Shown: positions 46,913 to 60,531, numbered from the stretch's first letter. The stretch is 64,000 bases of DNA from Hydrogenophaga pseudoflava (GCF_031020795.1 NZ_JAVHJP010000004.1:130073-194072), one strand, 5' to 3'. A program made the numbers and translations. The notes: generated from the letters alone by a model not told the origin.

Positions 46913-47722
46913 ATGAACCACTTCGCAATTGCCAGAAAAGTTCTCTCCCTGATGTCGCTTGCATTGCTTGCATCTGGAGCGGTGCATGCCAACGAACTGT
47001 ATGTGGAGCCCACCGGTGTGGGCATCGGTATTTCCACACCGGATCGTCTGCTGCACCTGCGAGGCCCGAATGCGGTTTTCCGCATGGACCGCCCCGCAGA
47101 CACCGCGGCCTTCATCATCAATCGCACCGATTCAAACTACGCTCCCATGAAGGCGTTCGTGCTCGGGGTGAACGCTTCGGCCCCTGGTAATGGTGAGTTT
47201 GTCATCAATGACCTTGGTGCCGCGACCACTGGCGGTGGTGTCCGGCGGATGACGATCATGACAAACGGCGAGACCCGTTTCGCCGGTGTGGTTCGCGCCG
47301 CAGCATTCGCGCAAACCAGTTCCATCCGCTTCAAGAGCAACGTGCAGGTGCTTAAAAATCCTGTCGATGAATTGAAGAAGCTGCACGGCGTCAAGTTCGA
47401 CTGGAAGGAGTCGGGCAACCCTTCGATCGGCCTGATCGCGGAAGAAGTGGTCAAGGTGTTCCCGGAGCTGGTCGAAATGGATGGTGCGGAGCCGGGAGCC
47501 GTCAACTATTCGGCCATGGTCGCCGTGCTGCTCGAGGCCGTCAAACAGCAGGACGAAGAAATCCGCAAACAGAAGGCGGAGCTCAACGAGGTCAAAGGCA
47601 AGCTGGCTGCTGTCAATGCAGGGGGCGTGGAGAACCGACTGGTGGCGCTGGAGGCTGCCTATGTGAAGCTTCTTTCACAAACGGCGGCCAAGTCTGCAGA
47701 TTTGGCAAAAGCCGACCACTGA
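46913..47722 (+). CDS. Secreted protein with peptidase S74-type intramolecular chaperone domain
   Basis: 269 aa with a signal peptide (residues 1-26, AVHAN). The N-terminal half is beta-rich (VGIGISTPDRLLHLRG, the usual start of tail-fibre-like proteins). From about residue 135 comes the S74/ICA domain: SSIRFKSNVQVLKNPVDELKKLHGVKFDWK, IGLIAEEVVKVFPELV and NYSAMVAVLLEAVKQQ, ending in a coiled coil. In phage endosialidases this domain trimerises the protein and then cuts itself off before a Ser. Here it is in an exported bacterial protein next to a secreted protease, so it may form a trimeric surface fibre. Confidence 0.87.
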   Translation: MNHFAIARKVLSLMSLALLASGAVHANELYVEPTGVGIGISTPDRLLHLRGPNAVFRMDRPADTAAFIINRTDSNYAPMKAFVLGVNASAPGNGEFVINDLGAATTGGGVRRMTIMTNGETRFAGVVRAAAFAQTSSIRFKSNVQVLKNPVDELKKLHGVKFDWKESGNPSIGLIAEEVVKVFPELVEMDGAEPGAVNYSAMVAVLLEAVKQQDEEIRKQKAELNEVKGKLAAVNAGGVENRLVALEAAYVKLLSQTAAKSADLAKADH

Positions 47723-47739
47723 GCCTCCTGGACGAAGCC

Positions 47740-48618
47740 TCAAGCGTGTTGTTCGGCTTCGGTCTGGAGTGTCAATGCAGACAAATAGAAAAAGACATCC
47801 CCGGAGGCGGTGACGATCCGGCCCAAAACCACGGCGACGAGCAAATCCGAAGGGGCAAACAGTCCCTTCAGGAGAAAGAGCAACACGGCCTCCCGCACGC
47901 CCACTCCGGCGGGCGCTCCAGGAGTGACGAGGCCTGCCAACCACGCGAGCACATAAGCGCCACAGGCGGCGGGAAGCAACAAGCCGGCTCTTGTGTCTGC
48001 TTCATGGGTGACCAGCAGTACCGACAGAAATACGGTGCCAGATATCGCAAGAAAGCAGGTTTGCAACCACATGGCCTGAGCGATGCCTGGCACACCACCT
48101 GTTCGAAGCGCCGCGTACATGAGGGTCAAGAGAGCGGCCCACAGGGCGATGGCCGCCAAGGGAGGCAAGTGCGACCAGAGCAGCGGGATCGCCAGCGTAC
48201 CGAACAATGCCCCCAAGGCCGCGAGCAGCATCAACTCCCATAGCGCCGACGTGGCAAGAGGACGTGCAGGCCATCCGGCTGCCATGCCCAGCGTATGGCG
48301 GCCGGCCAGATGAAAGATATTGCCCGGGATGTACTTGTTGATCTGTGAAATGCCGTAGATCCTGAGAGCCGTGGGCCACTGGACATGAGTGTCCAGCTGT
48401 TTCAGCAGATGCCACCACGCACGCGCCAGCAAGGCGTTCGCAGCGCCATATGCCACCCCAGCAAACCCGAGACATGCCCAGGTGGTTGGGCCGAGTCCGG
48501 AGGCATCGATTTCTGTCCAGTGATCGGCGATCTTCCGGGCAACAAAGAGCACACCCGCAATGGCCAGCAAGCTGCTCACGGCGTGGAGAACGCGCTTGAG
48601 ACGGGGCTGCCTATCCAC
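47740..48618 (-). CDS. LPG-synthase-TM (UPF0104) family membrane protein
   Basis: 292 aa with about eight hydrophobic segments. The block SQINKYIPGNIFHLAGR and TPGAPAGVGVREAVLLFLL are characteristic of the lysylphosphatidylglycerol synthase TM region family (the AglD/UPF0104 group). In polysaccharide loci such proteins are thought to help lipid-linked sugar metabolism or transport; the label flippase-like in databases is not proof of Wzx activity. Follows the methyltransferase gene by three bases. Confidence 0.82.
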   Translation of the reverse strand: MDRQPRLKRVLHAVSSLLAIAGVLFVARKIADHWTEIDASGLGPTTWACLGFAGVAYGAANALLARAWWHLLKQLDTHVQWPTALRIYGISQINKYIPGNIFHLAGRHTLGMAAGWPARPLATSALWELMLLAALGALFGTLAIPLLWSHLPPLAAIALWAALLTLMYAALRTGGVPGIAQAMWLQTCFLAISGTVFLSVLLVTHEADTRAGLLLPAACGAYVLAWLAGLVTPGAPAGVGVREAVLLFLLKGLFAPSDLLVAVVLGRIVTASGDVFFYLSALTLQTEAEQHA

Positions 48619-48621
48619 CCG

Positions 48622-49257
48622 TCAGGCTTTCACTTTGCACAGCAGCATGGTCCACGGCAGCGGCGTTTTCACGTCGATCACTTCGAAGAACTGCTGAGCC
48701 AGTGAGATGAACTGCCGTTTGGACCAATGCTGAAGATGACCGGGCGTGTTGCCCAGATCTCCCCAATAGGCACCGCGCGCCATGTTCATCGCGCGCCAGA
48801 CCGGTTCACGGGGCACTGTGAGAATCACGTGCCGACTGGCCACTCGCTGAATCGCCGCAAGACCCGCAAGGGGATCTGCCAGATGCTCCAGCACCTCGCT
48901 GCAGACGATCAGATCAGCGTCATCTGAACCGCGCTCAATCTCATAGATGCTCCGCACGGAGAACATTTCCGGGTCCAGTTTTGCATTCAACGCGTTGTCT
49001 CTGGCGATGGCGATGACCTTCTCCGAGAAGTCGCTGCCACGTGCATCAATCCCTTGCTGAGCCCATTGCAGGACCCAGTGACCCTCGCCGCACCCCAGTT
49101 CGTGGATGTTCTCAGGAGCAGCCCGCGCAACCAGCTGGGCCAAGCCGTTGTTGAACTGGCGCATGATTCCGCGTACAAGCGGATTGCGGGATTCATACTT
49201 GTCGAACACGTTGCCGACAACGATCCCTTGATCCTGCAAGCCATGTGAAATTTTCAA
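48622..49257 (-). CDS. Class I SAM-dependent methyltransferase
   Basis: 211 aa. Motif I is HELGCGEGHWVLQ (about 53-65), followed by ARGSDFSEKVI and a motif IV region VCSEVLEHLADPL, the Methyltransf_11/UbiE-like type. Lies within the polysaccharide locus, so methylation of a sugar or of a lipid-linked intermediate is plausible. It is preceded by the large membrane protein gene and followed by the UPF0104 gene. Confidence 0.85.
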   Translation of the reverse strand: MKISHGLQDQGIVVGNVFDKYESRNPLVRGIMRQFNNGLAQLVARAAPENIHELGCGEGHWVLQWAQQGIDARGSDFSEKVIAIARDNALNAKLDPEMFSVRSIYEIERGSDDADLIVCSEVLEHLADPLAGLAAIQRVASRHVILTVPREPVWRAMNMARGAYWGDLGNTPGHLQHWSKRQFISLAQQFFEVIDVKTPLPWTMLLCKVKA

Positions 49258-49305
49258 TCTGGTATCCGTTTCTAACTCTAAGTCGCGCTTGGGCCAATGG
49301 GCTGG

Positions 49306-51504
49306 TCAAGGAGCTTTGCGCTGATGGTCTTCGAGAGTGGTCAGCTGCACGCTTTGCACGAGCACGGTATCGCTTCGCTGCACATGCATTCTGACCTCCA
49401 GAGAACTCTCGTTGTCTGGGATGGTGAGATCAAGCAGGACCGGGGCGTCGGCACTGCATCCTTCTTTGCAAATCTGGGCCTGAAGATACTTTCTGCCGGC
49501 ACGCGCATTCACGACATCGACAACTACGGTATCGGTCTTCGGCGCAGTCGCGCGGATCTCCAGTCGATACTGTCCCTTGGACAACTCCATGTACGGCCCG
49601 AAGAACAGGTAGCCTGTGTTCCCCGTGCTGGCCAGACCTCGACTCCCAGGCACCCCCACCTGAGTATGCCGGCTCAGATCTTTGCTGGCTCGATGGAGCA
49701 GGGTCCTGGAGAGATAGTCCTTTTCTTTCGAGCGGTTGACCGTGAGCGATGAAGGTTCCTCCGGGAGGTGGTAAGGCGCGTGGTTGAGATGCTCCCGTTT
49801 CTCTATCAAATAAAGGCCACTGTCCATTTCCCTGACCATTGGAATGGCATTCTGGTTTCCCTTGAATGAATCCGGACGATAAGTCAAAAACGGACCATCG
49901 CACTCCTTCAGCCATTGCTCCGGCTGCATCCGCACGAAGACCATGTTGGCAAGATGAATGGCATACAGGTTCAGGCGCTCATCCTGCAGGGTGGGTACTT
50001 CCAGCGCTGCTGGCTTTTCAAATGCAACACAGCTTCCAGCGGCGTGGTTGTCTTTGATGATGTCCGGTAGTGCGGTTGGACGGCTGTAGCCCTGGAGAAT
50101 TCCTTGATGCCATTCGTACTGCGCCGAAATCGACAGGGTGGTTGCCAATGCCCAGGCCGCCGGCATCGTAAATCTCGGGGCAGAAAGCGCGACGGCACAG
50201 GCTGCGCAACCCATCAGATACCATTGGAAGAAGCTGCTTGTCTCAACAAGGTATTGCGGCCAGAATGCGGGGGTCGCGAATATGTTGTTGACAGGTATTG
50301 CGTTTGACCATTGGTCCAGAAGGAGCCCGGTGGCGGCAAGAAATGGCAGTATCAGAAAAAATCCAAGAAAGGCATTGGGTCGTTTCAGGTGCTGTGCGAG
50401 GTGGGCAAAGCCGATAGAGAGAACGAGCGGCAGGGCAGTGTCGATATAGCGCCCGTATTGCCAATGCTGTATGTCATTTGCGGTCTCGTACGTTTCCAGC
50501 TGGAGCGCCGCCATCAAGGCGATGCCTGACAGGGTGAGAAGGCTACAGAGAGAAAGGACCGCTGCTTGAGATGAGAGACCGGCTCGCAGCTTTTGGATGA
50601 GCAGCCATGACCCAATGACAAACACCCCCAAGGTGCTGATGGTCAGATAGGACAGCTCGCCCATGAGCCGAAGCAGACTCCTGCCAATGACGGCCGGATC
50701 GAGCAGTTTGCGCAGAACTTCGGTGTAGGTTTTGTAGTGCGTCGTTGGCTGGAAGCCATCGGGTGTCATCGCCTGATTGATCCAGGGGTGAATTCCTGCC
50801 TTGTAGGTGACGACCAGGGCGGAGGTGATGAGCAGGAATTTCAGCAGCAATCCTGTTCGCTCAGTTTTCGGGCAGGCCATCGCCAGAGTGGCTGTCAGCG
50901 CTCCAATAATGGCCAAACCGGTGGGATGAATCCAGAATGTGATTCCTGCGCAAACCGCCAACGTTTCGGGCGCGCGCCAGCTTCTCTCTTTCAGCTCATT
51001 GAGGAGCAGCAAGCAAAGCAAAATGCTTGCAACAACAAGTGGGCTGGGAAACGCATATCCGGTTAGCGTGGGCCATGCCGGGTAGGTGGCTGTGCCGGCA
51101 ACCGATGCGAGCATGGCCGATGGACGCACAGAAGGATAAATGACCGGAATGAGCCGTTGAATCATGAACAGACTGGCGACCCACATGGCTGCGTTCAAGG
51201 CCACGACGCCGGTCCACACCTGGGAAACCTCGGTGGTCAACAGAAAGAGCGGGGCCAGCAGAACGCTGTATCCAGCGTGGTAGCTGGATGCTGCATCAAT
51301 GGACTTTCCTGCGAGAAATGCCGCTTTTGCCAGATAGCCGATCTCGTCCTGGAGATAGGCCGGTCCTGCAAATTTCAATGACAGCAAGAAATAGAGCGCT
51401 GCAGAAAGCAGGATGACGGAACTGGCCGCCACCCGGTACGCAGCCTCCGACACGTGCAGCCGCTTGGCTGCAGACGTGTCCGGTGGTCCTATTCCCTTTG
51501 GCAT
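49306..51504 (-). CDS. Large polytopic membrane protein, GT-C-like, with C-terminal beta domain
   Basis: 732 aa. About eleven to twelve hydrophobic segments cover residues 25-470; the first outward loop holds AGPAYLQDEIGYLAKAAFLAG, an acidic pair typical of GT-C glycosyltransferases. The last 250 residues are soluble and beta-rich, with no family I recognise. The gene looks lower in GC and different in codon use from its neighbours by eye, which suggests foreign origin. It might add a side-branch sugar or phosphoglycerol-like group to the polysaccharide; a role as O-antigen ligase is less likely. Confidence 0.72.
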   Translation of the reverse strand: MPKGIGPPDTSAAKRLHVSEAAYRVAASSVILLSAALYFLLSLKFAGPAYLQDEIGYLAKAAFLAGKSIDAASSYHAGYSVLLAPLFLLTTEVSQVWTGVVALNAAMWVASLFMIQRLIPVIYPSVRPSAMLASVAGTATYPAWPTLTGYAFPSPLVVASILLCLLLLNELKERSWRAPETLAVCAGITFWIHPTGLAIIGALTATLAMACPKTERTGLLLKFLLITSALVVTYKAGIHPWINQAMTPDGFQPTTHYKTYTEVLRKLLDPAVIGRSLLRLMGELSYLTISTLGVFVIGSWLLIQKLRAGLSSQAAVLSLCSLLTLSGIALMAALQLETYETANDIQHWQYGRYIDTALPLVLSIGFAHLAQHLKRPNAFLGFFLILPFLAATGLLLDQWSNAIPVNNIFATPAFWPQYLVETSSFFQWYLMGCAACAVALSAPRFTMPAAWALATTLSISAQYEWHQGILQGYSRPTALPDIIKDNHAAGSCVAFEKPAALEVPTLQDERLNLYAIHLANMVFVRMQPEQWLKECDGPFLTYRPDSFKGNQNAIPMVREMDSGLYLIEKREHLNHAPYHLPEEPSSLTVNRSKEKDYLSRTLLHRASKDLSRHTQVGVPGSRGLASTGNTGYLFFGPYMELSKGQYRLEIRATAPKTDTVVVDVVNARAGRKYLQAQICKEGCSADAPVLLDLTIPDNESSLEVRMHVQRSDTVLVQSVQLTTLEDHQRKAP

Positions 51505-51561
51505 TGACAGACGGCGATCAAGCGTCGGCCGGGAAGAGCCGTCCCGCTGTTTTGATCGGGC

Positions 51562-55799
<4,238 letters not shown>

Positions 55800-55810
55800 C
55801 GTGTGTGCGC

Positions 55811-56995
55811 CTATTCCCTGTTCTTTGCGTTGACCAGAATCTGGTGAATCTGCCGGGTTCTAGGTGTTGGATCGAGGGGGGGGTCCGCGCCTTCGGGGCT
55901 CCTTGGATGTTGCGAGGGGCCCGCTCCACCTGAGGGCTGATCGTCTGTCACTGGTTGCATGCCTCGGAGCTTGTTGACCGCCATGTTGATCCGCTGACGG
56001 AGTCCGTAGATCAGCAGCAGGCGAATCTGGATACTCAGCCAGCGCATCGGGGTCGTGATGCGCCAGGAGACGCTGGCCCGCATGGCAGCAACCGATTGAA
56101 CGAGTTCCTGGCATGTCCCGTGGGCCGCCTGGAGGTCATTGTTCAGGCGGGCCTGGTCGGCCTCGAGCCGCCGCACGTGTTCATGGCGTTCTGCAAGTTG
56201 GGACTCGAGCCTTCGTGTGCTCTCCAGATACCGACCCACCAACTCCGCACTACGAAGTGTTTCCTTTTGCGCCTTGAGGGTCTCGTTGCTCGCCAGCCTA
56301 CAAAGGTCGTGGTCAGCCGCCAGGACATACCCGTCAAAGACGTTGGGCGGCGATCGGAATTTCTCGATCAGGTCCGCATGCGCACTGGATACGTAGAACC
56401 GGTTGAGCCCGTCAAAGTAGGCGAAGGTGTATCCCTTTTGGAGAATCAGCTGTTCCCATTCATGATGGGTCTCGGTGATCGACAAGGGCAAGGTGGCTTC
56501 GATCACCACAATCCAGGGCCGCACCGGCGCAGTCTTCCAGCCTTCCAGCACGCTCTTTTCTGCTCCCTCCACATCCACCTTCAGCCAGTGCACCTCCCTG
56601 TCGCCCTGTGACTGAAGAATCGTGTCGAGGGTCATGACCGGTACAGAGGTCTTCTTGGCGCTGAAGCCTTTGGCGCGGTGCTCTGCGGCGATCTCGGCGC
56701 TGGACGTGGACAAACCGGTGTCTGCGAATTCGAAGAAGCTAAGGATGCCTTCCTCCCGACCCAGCGCCACCTGCAGCACCACCTCATCTGGGCGAGCCGT
56801 ACGGAGCTTGTCAGAGTACTGCAGTGTTGGTTCAACATGCAGGCCTCGCCACCCCCGCTCGTAGAAGGCAAGGCTGACCGAATGCAAAACGGGGTCCTGC
56901 GCGCCGACGTCGATGTAGTAGCCTTGTTGAACCTGCCCGAGGGCTCGCCACAGCATGACGTCCTCGAAGTTCTGGGAATGGGAGACAAAGGTCAT
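55811..56995 (-). CDS. FkbM family methyltransferase with C-terminal coiled coil
   Basis: 394 aa. The FkbM methyltransferase domain covers residues 1-215, with YYIDVGAQDPVLHSV (SAM-binding motif I) and HWLKVDVEGAEKSVLEGW. Residues about 236-305 form a long heptad-rich coiled coil, ending in the module SVSWRITTPMRWLSIQIRLLL (308-326), an amphipathic or membrane-contacting helix. FkbM enzymes O-methylate sugars and polyketides. The start overlaps the wzt stop (ATGA). A methyltransferase plus coiled coil next to Wzt recalls WbdD, which caps O-chains and measures their length, so a role in chain termination is a strong possibility. Confidence 0.88.
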   Translation of the reverse strand: MTFVSHSQNFEDVMLWRALGQVQQGYYIDVGAQDPVLHSVSLAFYERGWRGLHVEPTLQYSDKLRTARPDEVVLQVALGREEGILSFFEFADTGLSTSSAEIAAEHRAKGFSAKKTSVPVMTLDTILQSQGDREVHWLKVDVEGAEKSVLEGWKTAPVRPWIVVIEATLPLSITETHHEWEQLILQKGYTFAYFDGLNRFYVSSAHADLIEKFRSPPNVFDGYVLAADHDLCRLASNETLKAQKETLRSAELVGRYLESTRRLESQLAERHEHVRRLEADQARLNNDLQAAHGTCQELVQSVAAMRASVSWRITTPMRWLSIQIRLLLIYGLRQRINMAVNKLRGMQPVTDDQPSGGAGPSQHPRSPEGADPPLDPTPRTRQIHQILVNAKNRE

Positions 56996-58215
56996 TGCTG
57001 GCCGATTTCAATAGAGGGGTCGATCCACGCAAGTCCCGCAAAATGGGCTTTGTTGAGGTTGACGACGGTGAACACCAGGGCCAAGTCTTTCCATTCGTAG
57101 TTGTTCACCAGGTGGGTGTCGGAACTCGTCAGGGCGGTCTGTATGGAATAGGTTCCGGGTCCGAGGTTGGCAGGGAAACTGACTTCATACCTCAGCTGGG
57201 TGCCTGCCCGCACTTGGTTCAGTACCTGGTTTTTGAGGTACGTGTTGGTTCCGTACACCACATGACCCAGTCGGTCCTTGATGCCGTAGCCCATCACCAG
57301 CTGATCGAGATCGCGGGTGACGCTGACGTCGATCCGCAGCGTCACCTGTTGACCCACATCGACCACCTCGACGGCATTGCCTTCATCGTCCCGAAGAGAG
57401 ACGTGTGTGGTCTTGGCTTCGCCTGTTCCGGAGATGGTCTGCTTTTTGCCATCGTCCTTGACCACGGTCTGAACCGTCTGGTTCTGGTTGCTGGCCAGCA
57501 TCGCGTTGTAATAGTCCATCACCTCTTCGGGTGCGCCTTCCATGACCAGTTTTCCTGCGCTCAGCAGGATGGCCCGGTCGCAGATGGACTGGATGGCGCC
57601 CTTGTCGTGGCTGACGATCAGCAGCGTTGTGCCCAGCTCCCGGAACTCGCGGATGCGCGCGAAGCTCTTGTGCACGAAATACGCATCACCGACCGACAGC
57701 GCCTCATCCACGATCAGGATGTCCGGCCGGATGGCGGTGGCCACGCTGAACGCCAGGCGCATCTGCATGCCGCTGCTGTAGACCCGCACAGGCTCGTCGA
57801 TGTACTCGCCGATTTCTGCGAAAGCTTCAATATCGGGCATCAGCCGGTGGATTTCTTCCACTGAGTAGCCCAGCAGCTGCCCGGACATCACAGCGTTCTG
57901 CCGTCCGGTGAAGTCTGGGTGAAAACCCATGCCCAACTCCAGCATCGCGGCAACGCGCCCAGTCATCTGTACCGACCCGGTGGTGGGGCGGGTGGTGCCG
58001 GTGATCATTTTGAGCAGGGTGCTTTTGCCTGCGCCGTTGATGCCGATGATGCCGACGGCTTCGCCGGGGTTTACCGTGAAGTTGATGTCCTGCAGCACCC
58101 ACTTGAGGGTGTGCTGCCGGGGATAGAAAGGCAGCAGCCATTCGGCCAGTCGGGCGCGGCGCGACTTGTACTGCTTGTAGGCTTTGCCCAGGTTGTTGAC
58201 GGTGATCGTGCCCAT
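56992..58215 (-). CDS. wzt: Polysaccharide ABC exporter ATPase with C-terminal recognition domain
   Basis: 407 aa. The ABC domain (1-250) has Walker A GINGAGKST, the signature YSSGMQMRL and Walker B ILIVDEALSVGD, in the polysaccharide/polyol-phosphate export pattern. After a linker, residues about 270-400 form an immunoglobulin-like Wzt_C domain (THVSLRDDEGNAVEVVDVGQQVTLRIDV, YGIKDRLGHVVYGTNT, FPANLGPGTYSIQTAL). In E. coli O8/O9a this domain binds the modified non-reducing end of the finished chain. Works with Wzm encoded 25 bases downstream in the reading sense... upstream on the map. Confidence 0.95.
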   Translation of the reverse strand: MGTITVNNLGKAYKQYKSRRARLAEWLLPFYPRQHTLKWVLQDINFTVNPGEAVGIIGINGAGKSTLLKMITGTTRPTTGSVQMTGRVAAMLELGMGFHPDFTGRQNAVMSGQLLGYSVEEIHRLMPDIEAFAEIGEYIDEPVRVYSSGMQMRLAFSVATAIRPDILIVDEALSVGDAYFVHKSFARIREFRELGTTLLIVSHDKGAIQSICDRAILLSAGKLVMEGAPEEVMDYYNAMLASNQNQTVQTVVKDDGKKQTISGTGEAKTTHVSLRDDEGNAVEVVDVGQQVTLRIDVSVTRDLDQLVMGYGIKDRLGHVVYGTNTYLKNQVLNQVRAGTQLRYEVSFPANLGPGTYSIQTALTSSDTHLVNNYEWKDLALVFTVVNLNKAHFAGLAWIDPSIEIGQQ

Positions 58216-58240
58216 GATGATGAGTTCTGTGGGCTGTGTC

Positions 58241-59035
58241 TCAGAGTTCGTCCACCATTTCGCCGGACCGGCGGCGGAACAGGTACAGGCCGTAGGCGCA
58301 CAGCGCCAGCGACAGCACCACCACCGGCCACAGGCTGTACCAGTTCGGCCAGCGGCCGTACACCAGCACCTCCTGATAGGCGGTGATCAGGCGGAACATG
58401 GGGTTCCAGCGCATGTAGGCCTGACCTTCCGCGGGCAGGATAGAGAGAGGGTAGACGACCGGTGTGAGCCAGAACCAGAAGGTCAGGAAGATGCCGAAGA
58501 ACTGCCCGACGTCGCGGAAGAACACGTTGAGCATGCCCAGCGTGATGCCGAGACCGATGGCGAAGGCCACCTGCAACGCCAGCAACGGGACCATGGCCAT
58601 GAAGACCAGGCCGGGAAAGTTGCCGCTGACGATCAGAAAGATCAGGAAGAGGCCGAAGACGATTGCGAAGTTCAGCAGTGCGTTGCTGACCACGATCGCT
58701 GGCAGGCACAGCCGCGGGAAGCTCAGCTTCTTCAGCAGATTGCCGTTGGCCACGAACATGTTGGTGGCGCTGTTGGTGATCTCTGCAAACAGGCCCCAGG
58801 TCAGCAGGCCCGAGCACAGATAGATGCTGAATGCGTACGCTCCCTCCACCTGGGGCAGGCGCGCTTTCATCACCTCGGAAAAGATGACCGTGTAGACCAC
58901 GATCATGGACAGCGGATTCAAGATGTTCCAGGCTGCGCCGAGCACGGAGTTCCGGTACTTGGACTGGAATTCCCGCTTGACGCTGCCCAGGATGAAACCC
59001 CGGTATGCCCAGAGGGCGCGGAACACCTGTGTCAT
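58241..59035 (-). CDS. wzm: Polysaccharide ABC exporter permease
   Basis: 264 aa with six hydrophobic segments and the ABC-2 transporter pattern of Wzm/KpsM: KREFQSKYRNSVLGAAWNILNPLSMIVVYTVIF near the N-terminus and FFRDVGQFFGIFLTFWFWLTPVVYPL near the C-terminus. Exports the undecaprenyl-linked chain to the periplasm. The ATG overlaps the manC stop (ATGA), so the longer frame upstream, which runs inside manC, is not used. Precedes wzt in the same operon. Confidence 0.95.
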   Translation of the reverse strand: MTQVFRALWAYRGFILGSVKREFQSKYRNSVLGAAWNILNPLSMIVVYTVIFSEVMKARLPQVEGAYAFSIYLCSGLLTWGLFAEITNSATNMFVANGNLLKKLSFPRLCLPAIVVSNALLNFAIVFGLFLIFLIVSGNFPGLVFMAMVPLLALQVAFAIGLGITLGMLNVFFRDVGQFFGIFLTFWFWLTPVVYPLSILPAEGQAYMRWNPMFRLITAYQEVLVYGRWPNWYSLWPVVVLSLALCAYGLYLFRRRSGEMVDEL

Positions 59036-60507
59036 ATCCTGCCGTACACGTCGGCCAGGCGAACAATGTCGTCTTCGCCCAGGTAGCTGCCGCACTGCAC
59101 CTCGATCAGCACCAGTTCCCCTTCGCCGACGTTGGTCAGGCGGTGGCGCTCCTTCAGAGGGATGAACCTGTACTCGCCTGCGCAGGTGGCGAACTCGGCT
59201 TCTCCGATCTGGACCAGGGCATTGCCCTGCACGACGACCCAGTGTTCCGCCCGTTTGTGGTGGTACTGGAGACTCAGGCTCTGGCCGGGCCGGACCGTGA
59301 TGCGCTTGACCTTGTAGCCGTCCTCTTCCTTGAGGGTGGCGTAGGTGCCCCACGGACGCTGCACTGCGGCAGGCAGCATGGTGGTCTGGTGCGCCGCGCT
59401 GTCAGGGTGCCGTTCTTTGAGCATCTCGACCACGCGCTTGACGTTCTGTGCCTGTTCCTTGCTGGCCACCAGCAGGGCGTCGGGCGTGTCCACCACCACC
59501 AGGTCCTTGACGCCGACGGTGGCGATCACCTTGTGCCCGTGGCTTTCCACATGCACATGGGTGCCGGTGGTGTCGACGGCCGCCCAATGGACGTCTTCGG
59601 CAATGCCCATGGTGTTTCCGGCCGCGTCCGCCGAGTGCGCCGAAGCCACCGAGGGCCATGCGCCCACATCGCTCCATCCAAAGCGGGCCGGTACGAGCAT
59701 GACATTGCGCGCTTTTTCCATCACCGCATAGTCGATGCTGATGTCCGGCTGCAGGCCGAAGGTGTGAGCATCAAAACGGGTGACCTGTGCAGCGCCGACG
59801 GCACCCGTGGGAGGCAACGCCGTCGTGTGGCCGCTGTCCATCACCGATTGCGCCGTTGACAGCACGTCAGGGGCATGTTCCGCCAGTGCATCGAGCACAC
59901 ATTTGGCGGTGAAGCAGAACATGCCGCTGTTCCAGTAATAACGGCCGGTGGCCAGGTACTCCTGTGCGGTGGCCAGATCGGGTTTCTCGACAAATTGCAG
60001 CACCGGCTGGGCCTGCCTGCCGATCTTGGCGACCTCGATGTAGCCAAAACCCGTTTCAGGGCCTGTGGGCTGAATGCCGAACACCACCAGGTGCCCCTCG
60101 CTGGCGTGCCTGGCTGCTTCGAGGGCGTTCGCCACAAAGGACTCTGTGTCGGGAATCAGGTGGTCGGCCGGCAGCACCAGCATCACGGCGTCGTCGCCAT
60201 GCAGCCTCTGGCAGGCCAGGGCCGCCAAGGCGATGGCCGGTGCCGTATTGCGCCCCTTCGGTTCGAGAAGGTAATGGGGGTTGGGCGGGTCCGACATCTC
60301 CGCCAGCAGACCCTGCGTCAGGAACAGGTGGTCCTGGTTGGTTACCACGATCAAGTGATCGGTGCCGCAGGCCTGGCCGCGGCCGATGGCCTGCTCCAGC
60401 AGGGTGCGGCCACCCAGCTTCATGAACGGCTTGGGATAGGCTTGGCGGGACGCAGGCCACAGGCGCGTGCCAGCGCCACCGGAAAGGACGACAGAAACGA
60501 GCTTCAT
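59032..60507 (-). CDS. manC: Mannose-1-phosphate guanylyltransferase / mannose-6-phosphate isomerase
   Basis: 491-aa bifunctional type II enzyme. The N-terminal nucleotidyltransferase has VVLSGGAGTRLWPASRQAYPKPFMKL and FVEKPD; the C-terminal cupin isomerase has RPWGTYATL and QYHHKRAEHWVVVQG. It turns fructose-6-phosphate into mannose-6-phosphate and mannose-1-phosphate into GDP-mannose, feeding Gmd. A phosphomannomutase is not in the window. Lies between rfbC and wzm. Confidence 0.96.
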   Translation of the reverse strand: MKLVSVVLSGGAGTRLWPASRQAYPKPFMKLGGRTLLEQAIGRGQACGTDHLIVVTNQDHLFLTQGLLAEMSDPPNPHYLLEPKGRNTAPAIALAALACQRLHGDDAVMLVLPADHLIPDTESFVANALEAARHASEGHLVVFGIQPTGPETGFGYIEVAKIGRQAQPVLQFVEKPDLATAQEYLATGRYYWNSGMFCFTAKCVLDALAEHAPDVLSTAQSVMDSGHTTALPPTGAVGAAQVTRFDAHTFGLQPDISIDYAVMEKARNVMLVPARFGWSDVGAWPSVASAHSADAAGNTMGIAEDVHWAAVDTTGTHVHVESHGHKVIATVGVKDLVVVDTPDALLVASKEQAQNVKRVVEMLKERHPDSAAHQTTMLPAAVQRPWGTYATLKEEDGYKVKRITVRPGQSLSLQYHHKRAEHWVVVQGNALVQIGEAEFATCAGEYRFIPLKERHRLTNVGEGELVLIEVQCGSYLGEDDIVRLADVYGRI

Positions 60508-60531
60508 CGGCAGCGGGCCATTCCGGTTGGA

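Noticed and set aside
47740..48618. UPF0104-type membrane protein as the Wzx flippase of the locus
   Set aside because: It lacks the twelve to fourteen helices of Wzx, and the locus has a complete Wzm/Wzt exporter.
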